Below, piece after piece: positions 36,663 to 44,136 of a DNA stretch of 64,000 bases (positions within the stretch are counted from its first letter, which is position 1; each line of letters opens with the position of its first letter). A model generated the notes under the pieces. That model was given only the letters and a program-made list of their open reading frames with translations, ran no database searches and was not told the DNA's origin. The DNA lies in contig NZ_BMRA01000006.1 of NCBI RefSeq assembly GCF_014648395.1, forward strand, positions 1-64,000, given 5' to 3'. The DNA is from Micromonospora fulviviridis. Its GTDB lineage: Bacteria > Actinomycetota > Actinomycetes > Mycobacteriales > Micromonosporaceae. Both the position numbers and the translations under genes were made by a program.

Positions 36663-36853
36663 CATCCAGCTAGAAAATCTTGTTTCGCTGTTGCCGGCTT
36701 CGCCTGGTCGTCCATCCCCACGACGGCTGGCGCCTCTTCAGGACCGGATGCTGGATTCTGGCAGTCCGCAGCCGTCATTCGTGGTTACCTGGCATCGGGT
36801 CGCGCCCCACTTCACGAGGTATTAACGAGAAGTACCCATCTGGGGGGATTTCG

Positions 36854-37474
36854 TTGACCAAAACACTATTTACCCGCTTTGCGGGTGCCACCGTGCTGGC
36901 AGCCATGATCGGCCTTGGGTCCGCCGCACCAGCATGGGGCAGCGGGGGCGGTACGACGATCAACATCGATCCGGCGGACACCGGCACGACGGCGGCCGCG
37001 TTCGGCACTCACAGGTGTGACCCGAACCTCGGTGGTGGCCCGTTCCAGGCCGAGGACGTCTGGGTCTTCGCCCTGCCGGCCGCGCAGCAGGGCAACTTCA
37101 CCTCATTGACCATCGAGTTCGCCACGGAGGGTGGCCCCGTCACGGAGAACATCACGACCACGCCCGCCGGTGACCGCGCGATCGTCGGTAACCGGGCGTG
37201 GATCAGGACGCCAGCCGGGCTGTCCTCGACCGGCGAGCTGGTGAATCCGTTCGCTCTCACCAACGCCACCGCGGTGATCACGGGTACCGACGGGACATTC
37301 GACCTGGCGCAGACCTGCCCGGCGAGCGGCGTGACAGCCAGCCCCAGCCTGCCGGTGACCGGCGCTGCGGTCTCTGGCCCGACGCTCGGCAAGCTCACTG
37401 CCGTGGGCGGCGGTCTCATCATGGTCGGCCTCGTGCTGCTTCGCGCGCAACGGCGTCGTCGCTTCGTCGCCTGA
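36854..37474 (+). CDS. LPXTG-type cell-wall-anchored protein
   Basis: 206 residues from TTG 36854 with GGGGGG six to seven bases before. N-terminal signal peptide TKTLFTRFAGATVLAAMIGL to AAPAWGS. The mature part is beta-rich (GPFQAEDVWVFALPAAQQGN, TSLTIEFATEGGPVTENITT). It ends with the sortase signal LPVTG at about residue 170, a hydrophobic stretch TAVGGGLIMVGLVLL and RAQRRRRFVA. It should be exported and linked to the wall by a class E/F-type sortase not in this window. Followed by a 42-bp palindrome. Confidence 0.88.
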   Translation: MTKTLFTRFAGATVLAAMIGLGSAAPAWGSGGGTTINIDPADTGTTAAAFGTHRCDPNLGGGPFQAEDVWVFALPAAQQGNFTSLTIEFATEGGPVTENITTTPAGDRAIVGNRAWIRTPAGLSSTGELVNPFALTNATAVITGTDGTFDLAQTCPASGVTASPSLPVTGAAVSGPTLGKLTAVGGGLIMVGLVLLRAQRRRRFVA

Positions 37475-37548
37475 CCTGGGCCGGTCCATCCGTACACGGG
37501 GATGCTGCCCCGGCAGGACCGGGTCAGCCGACGCCCAGGACCGGATCT

Positions 37549-37590
37549 GCTGCTGGCCGGCACCCGACATGTCGGGTGCCGGCCAGCAGC
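37549..37590. terminator. Perfect 42-bp palindrome, probable bidirectional terminator
   Basis: Each half reads GCTGCTGGCCGGCACCCGACA or its complement, with no unpaired centre, 75 bp after the LPXTG gene and 117 bp before the CapA gene. As RNA it forms a long GC-rich hairpin with a tiny loop. Confidence 0.75.
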
Positions 37591-37706
37591 TGTCGTCCAG
37601 GTTTCGCCTACCTTGCCATCTCGGCCCCGACCTCACGCAGGTCGGGCCGAGGGCAATCCTGGACAAGTTGGCCCGGGGTCCGGCGAGTTTCCGTACGCTG
37701 CGCTGA

Positions 37707-38762
37707 GTGAAATGGGCACGTTCCTTCGTCGCGCTGGCAGCGACTCTCACTGTGACCGCGTGCGATGGTGCCCGGACTCCACCGGCCGAGGTGCACACCC
37801 GTTCGACGCCGCCGGCGTCCCCGTCCCAGCCTGCCAAGATCACGTTGGCGTTCGCGGGCGACGTGCACTTCGCCGACCGTACGCGTGATCTGTTGGGCGA
37901 CCCGGCGACCGCGTTCGGACCGATCTCGTCGACCCTTTCGGCCGCGGACCTGGCGATGGTCAACCTGGAAACGGCGGTCACCACGCGGGGCGCTCCTGAG
38001 CCGAAGGAGTTCCATTTCCGGGCGCCGGCAAGCGCGTATGACGCGGTGAAGGCCGCCGGAATCGACGTCGTATCGATCGCGAACAACCACGCGCTGGACT
38101 ACGGGCGGACGGGGCTGACCGACACCGTGGACGCGGCAAGGGCCGCCGGGGTGCCGGCCGTCGGCGCAGGCGCTGACGCTGCGGCGGCGTACCGGCCGTG
38201 GATCACCAAGATACGCGGCACCAGAACCGCCGTACTCGGGTTCAGCCAGGTCGCCGAGCTGTGGTCGCAGTGGAGGGCCACAGAAACCCGGGCCGGCATC
38301 GCGATGACCAGGGACCTGCCCCGCGCCGTCGCCGCGGTCCGGGCCGCGCGACAGCAGGCCGACGTGGTCGTCGTCTACGTCCACTGGGGTACGGAGGGCG
38401 ACGCGTGTCCGCCCGACGAGGCTCGTGCGTTCGCCGGCGAGATGGCTCGGGCGGGCGCCACGATGGTGGTCGGCACCCATGCCCACCTCCTGCTCGGCGA
38501 CGGCTGGCTCGGCAGGACCTTCGTCCAGTACGGGCTCGGCAACTTCGTGTGGTGGCGCGACGACGCGTACAGCAACGACACGGGGGTGCTGCGGGTAACC
38601 CTCGACGGATCGGCGATCTCGAAGACGGAACTGGTGCCCGCGACGATCTCCCGACGCACCGGCCGACCCGAACCCGCCGGCGGGGAGGACGCGGCCCGGA
38701 TCCGCCGGGAGTACGCGGACCTGCACTCCTGCACCGGACTCGCCGCGAGCCCCGCCCCATAG
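37707..38762 (+). CDS. CapA-family (metallophosphatase-fold) lipoprotein
   Basis: 351 residues. Lipoprotein signal KWARSFVALAATLTVTACDG (lipid-bearing Cys at about residue 19). The CapA domain shows LAFAGDVHFADR (metal ligands Asp, His), MVNLETAVTT (Asn/Glu), DVVSIANNHALDYG (Asn-His), VVVYVHWGTEG and ATMVVGTHAHLLLG (His pairs). CapA/PgsA proteins act in polyglutamate-type capsule export or hydrolysis; alone, without capBC genes, its substrate is unclear. GTG start 37707. The Thr/Pro-rich linker after the Cys fits surface exposure. Confidence 0.9.
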   Translation: MKWARSFVALAATLTVTACDGARTPPAEVHTRSTPPASPSQPAKITLAFAGDVHFADRTRDLLGDPATAFGPISSTLSAADLAMVNLETAVTTRGAPEPKEFHFRAPASAYDAVKAAGIDVVSIANNHALDYGRTGLTDTVDAARAAGVPAVGAGADAAAAYRPWITKIRGTRTAVLGFSQVAELWSQWRATETRAGIAMTRDLPRAVAAVRAARQQADVVVVYVHWGTEGDACPPDEARAFAGEMARAGATMVVGTHAHLLLGDGWLGRTFVQYGLGNFVWWRDDAYSNDTGVLRVTLDGSAISKTELVPATISRRTGRPEPAGGEDAARIRREYADLHSCTGLAASPAP

Positions 38763-38815
38763 TCGGACCAAGTACCCTCGGGCACCGTAGAGCACAGGAG
38801 AGTGAAGTCAGCCGA

Positions 38816-39001
38816 CGCTGTCCGAACCTCGCCCCGGCCCGGCGGGAACTGCGCGCCGCGCTGGCCGACCTGGGTCTGCCTCACGCGGTGGTTACCGAGG
38901 TCGTGGGGGACTACCCGTCGCCGTCGATCCTGGTCGACGGCGTGGATGTGATGGGCGGCACCAGCGACGGATCGGCTTCCTGTCGCCTTGATCTCCCCAC
39001 T
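38816..39001 (+). pseudogene. Fragment of an alkylmercury-lyase-like/thioredoxin-like mer protein
   Basis: Reads CPNLAPARRELRAALADLGL, HAVVTEVVGDYPSPSILVDG, VDVMGGTSDGSASCRLDLPT, strongly like the small CPN-type protein of actinobacterial mercury operons. The start (usual VEVLHFDDCPN) and everything after DLPT are missing. It stops 8 bp from the YnfA fragment on the other strand. Confidence 0.65.
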
Positions 39002-39009
39002 GGCGAGTC

Positions 39010-39069
39010 CCCGCCGATCTCGGCGAGCGCGGCGAGGATGAACAGCAGGATTGAGCGGGCAACGGTCAT
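39010..39069 (-). pseudogene. YnfA-family membrane protein, N-terminal fragment
   Basis: ATG 39067-39069 gives MTVARSILLFILAALAEIGG, the conserved first helix of YnfA/UPF0060 proteins (about 108 residues when whole). After 20 residues it runs into foreign sequence (DSPVGRSRRQE...). Its start overlaps the stop of the Cys-rich membrane protein gene by ATGA, so it was once the fourth gene of the MerR operon. Confidence 0.65.
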
Positions 39070-39374
39070 GCGTCGGACCGAAGCGTGACCACCTGGCGGT
39101 CGTGGTTGTCGGGCTGGCCGCAGGAGCAGTTGCCGCCAGCGCAGCCGGTGGTGTGGCGGCGCTTGCTGGCCCACCACCAGGACAGGCCGGCGAGTACGGC
39201 CAAGGCCACAGCGACGCCGGGCATGAAGCGGTTGGCTGCGGCCCAGCCAACGCCACCGAGGATCCCAGCGGCCAGCAACGGCGGCAGGATGCAGCAGGCG
39301 GCGCAGGCCGCCCCAGCAAGTCCGGTCATGCCGGAGGGCAGCAGGCGGCGCAGCCGGTTAGCAGGTGTCGGCAT
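39066..39374 (-). CDS. MerT/MerC-like mercury-type membrane protein
   Basis: 102 residues from ATG 39372-39374. Two hydrophobic helices: SGMTGLAGAACAACCILPPL then LLAAGILGGVGWAAANR, and PGVAVALAVLAGLSWWWAS. The first carries the paired Cys (ACAACC) that pass Hg(II) in MerT/MerC-type importers; the tail has GCAGGNCSCGQPDNHD, further metal ligands. It overlaps merR by 17 bp. Substrate Hg(II) is inferred from family and from the MerR partner. The family name (MerC-like) is tentative. Confidence 0.7.
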   Translation of the reverse strand: MPTPANRLRRLLPSGMTGLAGAACAACCILPPLLAAGILGGVGWAAANRFMPGVAVALAVLAGLSWWWASKRRHTTGCAGGNCSCGQPDNHDRQVVTLRSDA

Positions 39375-39804
39375 GGTCGTGCCTTTCGGCGACCTCGGCA
39401 AAGGGAAGCGGGCAGCAGGAGCTGCCAGCGCAGGCGACCAGGTCGTCACAACCGGCGGAGATGGCGGCGCGGAGGGTGTCGCGGATGACGGTCAGGTCGG
39501 CCAGCTTCTGGTCCACCTCGACGAGCTTCTCCTTGGCCCGTGCCTGAAGACCGTTGTCGGGCCGGCTGTGCTGGTGTCGGCCGGCGTCGAGAAGGTCGGC
39601 GACCTCGTTGAGGGTGAAGCCGAGGCGTTGCGCGGTCTTGATGATCCGCAGCAGGGTGACGGTGTCGGACGGGTAGAGCCGGTGCCCGCCCGGTGACCGC
39701 CGCGGTGCGGCGAGCAGGCCCCGGCGCTCGTAGTAGCGCAGCGTCTGCAGGTTGACCCCGGCCGCGTCGGCGAGCTGGCCGCTGCGCAGCCCCGATTCGC
39801 TCAT
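39358..39804 (-). CDS. merR: MerR-family metal-responsive regulator
   Basis: 148 residues. HTH: SGQLADAAGVNLQTLRYYER with RGLL; wing: PGGHRLYPSDTVTLLRIIKT; dimerisation helix KEKLVEVDQKLADLTVIRDT; metal-binding loop SAGCDDLVACAGSSCCPLPF, with Cys residues that may bind Hg(II) or Cd(II)/Zn(II)-like ions. ATG 39802-39804 overlaps the stop of the first gene by ATGA. Its target is surely the 19-bp spacer promoter at 40165-40195. The symbol follows Hg(II)-type layout; a different metal is possible. Confidence 0.85.
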   Translation of the reverse strand: MSESGLRSGQLADAAGVNLQTLRYYERRGLLAAPRRSPGGHRLYPSDTVTLLRIIKTAQRLGFTLNEVADLLDAGRHQHSRPDNGLQARAKEKLVEVDQKLADLTVIRDTLRAAISAGCDDLVACAGSSCCPLPFAEVAERHDHADTC

Positions 39805-40157
39805 GTCCGCTCCCAGGCGGAGGTCGCCCGCTGGGCGAGGGCATCGAGCACGTCGACGTGTCCCGCCGGTACCCGGACGTCCAGCGTCAGCGCGTCCGAG
39901 CCGGCTCGCGCGATTTCGAAGGCGAAGAATGAGCAGCAGGACGATTCCCGGGCCGTCAGTTCCCGCGCGGTCTCCTCCACCTGCTCCGTGCCGGCGAGCC
40001 GCAACCGCAGATGCTGTGCCGATACTCGGTCGGCGCCCCGGACGGCGGCGCGGAGGAACTGGTCGAACTCGGCGAGCCGCAGCGGCCGTTCGCCCGTCGG
40101 CAGGGTGCACGCATCCGGCACCCAGGAGTCATTCGTCGTGACGTGTTCGTCGTACAT
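39801..40157 (-). CDS. Conserved mer-operon hypothetical protein
   Basis: 118 residues: ACTLPTGERPLRLAEFDQFL, RGADRVSAQHLRLRLAGTEQ, ELTARESSCCSFFAFEIARA, VRVPAGHVDVLDALAQRATS. The SSCCSFF pair of cysteines in a helix-strand context is characteristic of a small protein that precedes merR in actinobacterial operons; its function is not established. ATG 40155-40157 is 7-8 bp from the predicted -10, so the mRNA should be leaderless. First gene of the operon. Confidence 0.8.
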   Translation of the reverse strand: MYDEHVTTNDSWVPDACTLPTGERPLRLAEFDQFLRAAVRGADRVSAQHLRLRLAGTEQVEETARELTARESSCCSFFAFEIARAGSDALTLDVRVPAGHVDVLDALAQRATSAWERT

Positions 40158-40164
40158 GCATCGA

Positions 40165-40195
40165 CGGTAAGCCTGTACCCAGGTATCAGATGCAA
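40165..40195 (-). promoter_or_regulatory. MerR-type promoter/operator
   Basis: On the minus strand: -35 TTGCAT (40190-40195), a 19-bp spacer CTGATACCTGGGTACAGGC with a dyad CCTG-GGTA-CAGG, and -10 TTACCG (40165-40170). The over-long spacer and centred dyad are the hallmark of MerR-activated promoters. Confidence 0.8.
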
Positions 40196-40424
40196 GCCCC
40201 GTTCAGAGAACGATCGAGGCCATCGATCTGGGACATGGCAAACCAGTGATGACGCCGCCGACCCGATCAGCCCGCGCGCCGTTTGTCGAGGCAGAAGCCT
40301 GTGCGCAGTGGGCGGGAGCGAGAGAGCGGCGGTCGGTCAGGTGGTCAGGCCGGGGTGGTGGTCGAGTTGAGGGACGAGGTTGACCAGGCTCCCCGCGCAC
40401 GGCAGGACAGTCCTCGGCTTGTTG
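40196..40424. other. Intergenic stretch, nothing recognised
   Basis: 229 bp between the MerR operon promoter and the end of the acyltransferase gene. No gene or clear hairpin seen. Confidence 0.4.
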
Positions 40425-43010
40425 CTATCGCGTCACGTGCTCGTGGCTGCCGCCAAGGCGGCTTGTGGGGTGCTCCTGACCCGTCTGGACTCTGGACTTT
40501 GCCGCTGTTACGAACGGCGGCAGCCGCCGGGCCGCCTGCCGGGCGAGTACCGCGCACGCGATCCCAAACGCGAGGGATGCGGCCAGCGCCGCCGACCGCG
40601 ACCAGGGGCCGACGACCGGCATCACCTGCCAGTGGGTGAGGTAGATCCAGAGCGAGCTGGCGGCCAGTACGGCGGCCGCCCGATTGATGGCCGGCCGGCT
40701 CGGCAGCCGCGGCACCCAGACCAGCAGGGCGAAGCCGGCGACGATGAACGCCTCGCGGAACGGTTCGCCGAACAGGCCCGGCACCGTGAGCGCCGCTGCG
40801 GCGGTGACGGCCACCCGCTGGGCGGTCCGGGCGGCGCGGGCCGCGGCCCAGCCGAGTGCGAAGAGCCAGCACACCACCAGGGCCGACGGGACGTAGCCGA
40901 ACGTGGCGAGGCCGGGCAGGTCGTACCGGGTGACCAGGCCGAGGGCAGCGAGTGCCAGCGGCAGGCCGAACGGGTACCGCCGTTCGATCCGGTCCACGGC
41001 CGGCACGGCGATCAGCGCGGTCGTCGCCAGCACGATGTGGACCAGCGCCTCGATGAACCAGAACTGCCACTCCGTGGCGCCGTCGTGCGGGCCGAGGACG
41101 CTGTTGAGGAGGAGCACGTTGGTCAGCGTGTAGTCGCCGGTGACCGCCCCGGCCAGGGCGATGAAGGCCACCGACGGCAGCGCGATCCGGCCGACCGCAT
41201 GTACGCCGGCGCGTACCCGCTCCCGCCGGGCCGCGGTGGTGAGCTGGAACCGGGCGTAGTTGAACCCCGCTACGGCCAGCAGCAGGTGCGCCCCGCCCTT
41301 GACGGTGAAGACGGGAATGTGCGAACCGACGATGACCACGATCGCCAGTGCCCGCAGGGCCACGCTGGTCTCCAGCACGCGGCGCCGGGTCGGGCGGGCC
41401 GCCGCGGATCCGGCCAGCTCCCCGATCGGGGTGGTGTGCCAGTCCGCGGGCAGGTCGCCGAGGAGCTGTTCGAGGCGGACCGACATCTCGACGTACGACA
41501 GGGAATCGCCGCCCAGGTCGACGAAGCTCTGGTCGGCGCTGACCTCGGGCTGGTCGAGCAGGTCGGCATAGAGCCGGCAGAGCTGCTCGGTCCCGACGCC
41601 GGGCGCGTCCACGGCGGAGACCGGTGGGGGAGCGGTGGCGAGGGCGCGGACCGCCGCCAGGTCCGGCTTGCCGTTGCCGAGCCGGGGCAGCTCGGCCAGC
41701 AGGTGCACCCGGACCACCCGGGCGGGCAGTCCCGCCGCGGCGGCGGCCAGGCGCCGTACCCGCTCGGGCCGGTGACCGTCGGCCGCGGCCACCACCAGCT
41801 CGCGATCCGTCCCGACGCAGTACGCCTCGACGCCCGCCACCCGGAGTCGATCCTCCACCCGTCGCGGATCGACCCGCAGGCCGAAGATCTTCACGAACTC
41901 CGCGGTCCGCCCGACGATCTCGTAGAGCCCGTCCGACCCGCGCCGGGCCACATCTCCGGTGGGCAGTTCCTCGATTGTGCGCCCGAGCGCCAGGTCGCTC
42001 GACCGTTCTGCGTAGCCCAGCATCACGTTCGGCCCGGCGTAGATCAGCTCGCCAATGTCCGACTCGGGTCGGTCCGGCAGCGCGCGCAGCCGGAACGACC
42101 CACCCGGGATGGGCACACCGATCGCCTCCGGCCGGCGCTCGGCCAGCTCCGGCGGCAGGTACGCCATCCGGGCGGTGGCCTCGGTCTGGCCGTACATGAC
42201 GAAGAACCGCCAGCCGTGGAGGAGGCCGAGGGCGGCGTACCGGGCCACCCGCTCCGGGGCGAGCCGGCCCCCGGCCTGGGTGACGTGACGCAGGTGGGGC
42301 AGGCGCATCCGGTCGAAGCCGACCCGGTCCAGCAGGTCGAAGGTGTACGGCACGCCGGCCAGGCTGGTGCCGCGCTCGGCCCGGAACAGCTCCCAGAAGC
42401 AGCGGTCGGTGACCGAGAGCCCGGTGAGGATGAGCGCCGCCCCGCGCAGCAGATGGCTGTTCACCACCGACAGGCCGTAGCAGTACTGCAGCGGCAGCGT
42501 GGTGGCCGCTCGGTCGGTGTCGCGGATGTCCAGGTACTCGGCGATCGCCTCCGCGTTGGCCTGGAGGTTCGCCGACGACAGCCGGACCAGCTTCGGGGAG
42601 CCGGTCGACCCGGAGGTGCTCAGCAGTAGCGCCAGGTCGGGGTGCAGCTCGTGCCCGGTGCCCGGGCGCCGCTCGTCGACCACCAGCTCCCCGTCGACGC
42701 GGTGGATCAGCACGTCCGGGTCGTACGCCCGGGCAATCTCGGTGACTGCGGCGTGGTCCCCTGGCACCAGCAGCAGGGGATGCCCGCCGGTCAGCGCCGC
42801 CAGGTACGCGACCAGCTCGTCGACCCGGTTCGCGCCGGCGAGCAGCACCAGCCGGCGGGTCGTGCCGAGCCGGGCGGCCAACTCGCTGACCCGCGCGGCG
42901 AGCTCGGCGTAGGTCAGCCGGCCGTCGGCGGTGATCACGGCCGGCCGGTCGCCGTGCCCCCTCAGGGCGCGGACGAACGGCGCCGGCCCGGTGTCGGGGA
43001 GGACGCGCAT
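40425..43010 (-). CDS. Adenylation-carrier-membrane acyltransferase protein (copy 1)
   Basis: 861 residues. A domain (about 1-465): P-loop LLLSTSGSTGSPKLVRLS, A5 MYGQTEATARM, A7/A8 LPTGDVARRGSDGLYEIVGR and TAEFVKIFGLRVDPRRVE, A10 Lys in LPRLGNGKPD. Carrier domain (about 470-545): FVDLGGDSLSYVEM, Ser503 takes phosphopantetheine. C-terminal about 300 residues: about ten membrane helices beginning ALRALAIVVIVGSHIPVFTV with RxxA...SH like acyltransferase-3 (OafA/YrhL) proteins. An acid is activated, loaded and passed to an acceptor at the membrane, like DltA-DltC-DltB in one chain; substrate unknown. An IdeR box is 11 bp upstream. Confidence 0.88.
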   Translation of the reverse strand: MRVLPDTGPAPFVRALRGHGDRPAVITADGRLTYAELAARVSELAARLGTTRRLVLLAGANRVDELVAYLAALTGGHPLLLVPGDHAAVTEIARAYDPDVLIHRVDGELVVDERRPGTGHELHPDLALLLSTSGSTGSPKLVRLSSANLQANAEAIAEYLDIRDTDRAATTLPLQYCYGLSVVNSHLLRGAALILTGLSVTDRCFWELFRAERGTSLAGVPYTFDLLDRVGFDRMRLPHLRHVTQAGGRLAPERVARYAALGLLHGWRFFVMYGQTEATARMAYLPPELAERRPEAIGVPIPGGSFRLRALPDRPESDIGELIYAGPNVMLGYAERSSDLALGRTIEELPTGDVARRGSDGLYEIVGRTAEFVKIFGLRVDPRRVEDRLRVAGVEAYCVGTDRELVVAAADGHRPERVRRLAAAAAGLPARVVRVHLLAELPRLGNGKPDLAAVRALATAPPPVSAVDAPGVGTEQLCRLYADLLDQPEVSADQSFVDLGGDSLSYVEMSVRLEQLLGDLPADWHTTPIGELAGSAAARPTRRRVLETSVALRALAIVVIVGSHIPVFTVKGGAHLLLAVAGFNYARFQLTTAARRERVRAGVHAVGRIALPSVAFIALAGAVTGDYTLTNVLLLNSVLGPHDGATEWQFWFIEALVHIVLATTALIAVPAVDRIERRYPFGLPLALAALGLVTRYDLPGLATFGYVPSALVVCWLFALGWAAARAARTAQRVAVTAAAALTVPGLFGEPFREAFIVAGFALLVWVPRLPSRPAINRAAAVLAASSLWIYLTHWQVMPVVGPWSRSAALAASLAFGIACAVLARQAARRLPPFVTAAKSRVQTGQEHPTSRLGGSHEHVTR

Positions 43011-43020
43011 GGGCGACAGA

Positions 43021-43039
43021 TTAGGGCAGCCTCACCTAA
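43021..43039 (-). promoter_or_regulatory. IdeR/DtxR-type iron box
   Basis: TTAGGTGAGGCTGCCCTAA, 16 of 19 matches to the consensus TTAGGTTAGGCTAACCTAA, 11-29 bp upstream of the ATG at 43010. Fe(II)-bound IdeR would block transcription of copy 1 of the A-carrier-acyltransferase gene. Confidence 0.85.
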
Positions 43040-43101
43040 GAGAGAAGCAGGGGTGGCCTGCATCATCTTCTGGCTGCCGTGCGACGCTCCTCATCCACGA
43101 A

Positions 43102-44136
43102 TCAGCGTTGGGGGAATGAGCGGACGGGTGCGGGTACGCCGATTCCCACCTTGTCGCCCGGGTGAGGTACGCGATCGCCGGGGACGCGCGCCACCAGGCG
43201 GCTGGTCTGGCCGACCAGTTCCAGGCGGACCATCGCGTCGGCGCCTTGGTAGGTCACCGACGAGACCGAGGCGGTGGTGTCGGACGGCTCGCCCAGGACG
43301 AGTTGCTCGGGTCGGACCATCACGAGTACGTCGCCGGTGGCCGGCTCGGCCAGGTCGAGCCGGCCCAGACAGCAGGAGACGGTCCGGCCGACGGCCTGCC
43401 CGCTGAGGAGCATCGCGTCGCCCAGGAACCGGCCGACCGCGGGCGTGGCCGGTGCGCCGTACACGCCGGCCGGGCTGTCGACCTGGGCGAACCGGCCGTC
43501 GAACATGACGGCCACCTGGTCGGCGAACGACAGCGCCTCGGCCTGGTCGTGCGTCACGAGCACGGTGGTGGCGCCCCGCGCGGCGAGAGCGGCACGTGTG
43601 GCCTCGCGGGTTGCGGCGCGCAGCGCGGTGTCGAGCGATGAGAACGGCTCGTCGAGCAGGACCACGGACGGTTCGCGGGCCAGGGCCCGGGCGAGTGCGA
43701 CCCGCTGCTGTTGCCCGCCGGACAGCTCATCCGGCCGGCGGCGGGCCAAGCTCGGTGACAGGCCGACGAGCTCAAGCAACGGCTCGACCTGGGCCGCCCG
43801 GCGCCGTTCGGCCCGCGGCAGCCCGAAGGTGATATTGCCGGCCACGTCGAGGTGCGGGAACAGTGCGCCGTCCTGTCGGACGTAACCGATGCCGCGCCGC
43901 TCCGGAGCCACCAACGCCGGTCCGTCGGTGAGCACCTCGCCGCGTACCTCGATTCGCCCGCGGTCGGGCCGGATGAACCCGGCGATCGCCCGCAGCAGCG
44001 TGGTCTTGCCGCTGCCGGAGGGACCGAGCACCGCGGTAACGCTGCCCGCACGCACCTGCAGATCGACCTGGTCCAGTACCGGCGGGCCGCCATATCCGAC
44101 GGTGAGCCCAGTGATGGAGATGCCGGCGCCGCTCAT
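43102..44136 (-). CDS. Ferric iron (Fbp-type) ABC transporter ATP-binding protein
   Basis: 344 residues: Walker A GPSGSGKTTLLRAIAG, Q-loop YVRQDGALFPHLDVAGNI, signature LSGGQQQRVALARALARE, Walker B SVVLLDEPFSSLD, H-loop TVLVTHDQAEALS. The C-terminus (about 240-344) is a TOBE-like regulatory domain (ATGDVLVMVRPEQLVLGEPS). Typical of FbpC/AfuC. ATG 44134-44136 overlaps the permease stop (ATGA). Downstream 91 bp hold the second iron box and the acyltransferase gene. Confidence 0.92.
   Translation of the reverse strand: MSGAGISITGLTVGYGGPPVLDQVDLQVRAGSVTAVLGPSGSGKTTLLRAIAGFIRPDRGRIEVRGEVLTDGPALVAPERRGIGYVRQDGALFPHLDVAGNITFGLPRAERRRAAQVEPLLELVGLSPSLARRRPDELSGGQQQRVALARALAREPSVVLLDEPFSSLDTALRAATREATRAALAARGATTVLVTHDQAEALSFADQVAVMFDGRFAQVDSPAGVYGAPATPAVGRFLGDAMLLSGQAVGRTVSCCLGRLDLAEPATGDVLVMVRPEQLVLGEPSDTTASVSSVTYQGADAMVRLELVGQTSRLVARVPGDRVPHPGDKVGIGVPAPVRSFPQR

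Noticed and set aside
40380..42629. A 749-codon plus-strand frame opposite acyltransferase copy 1
   Set aside because: Antisense artefact of high GC; no protein-like pattern.
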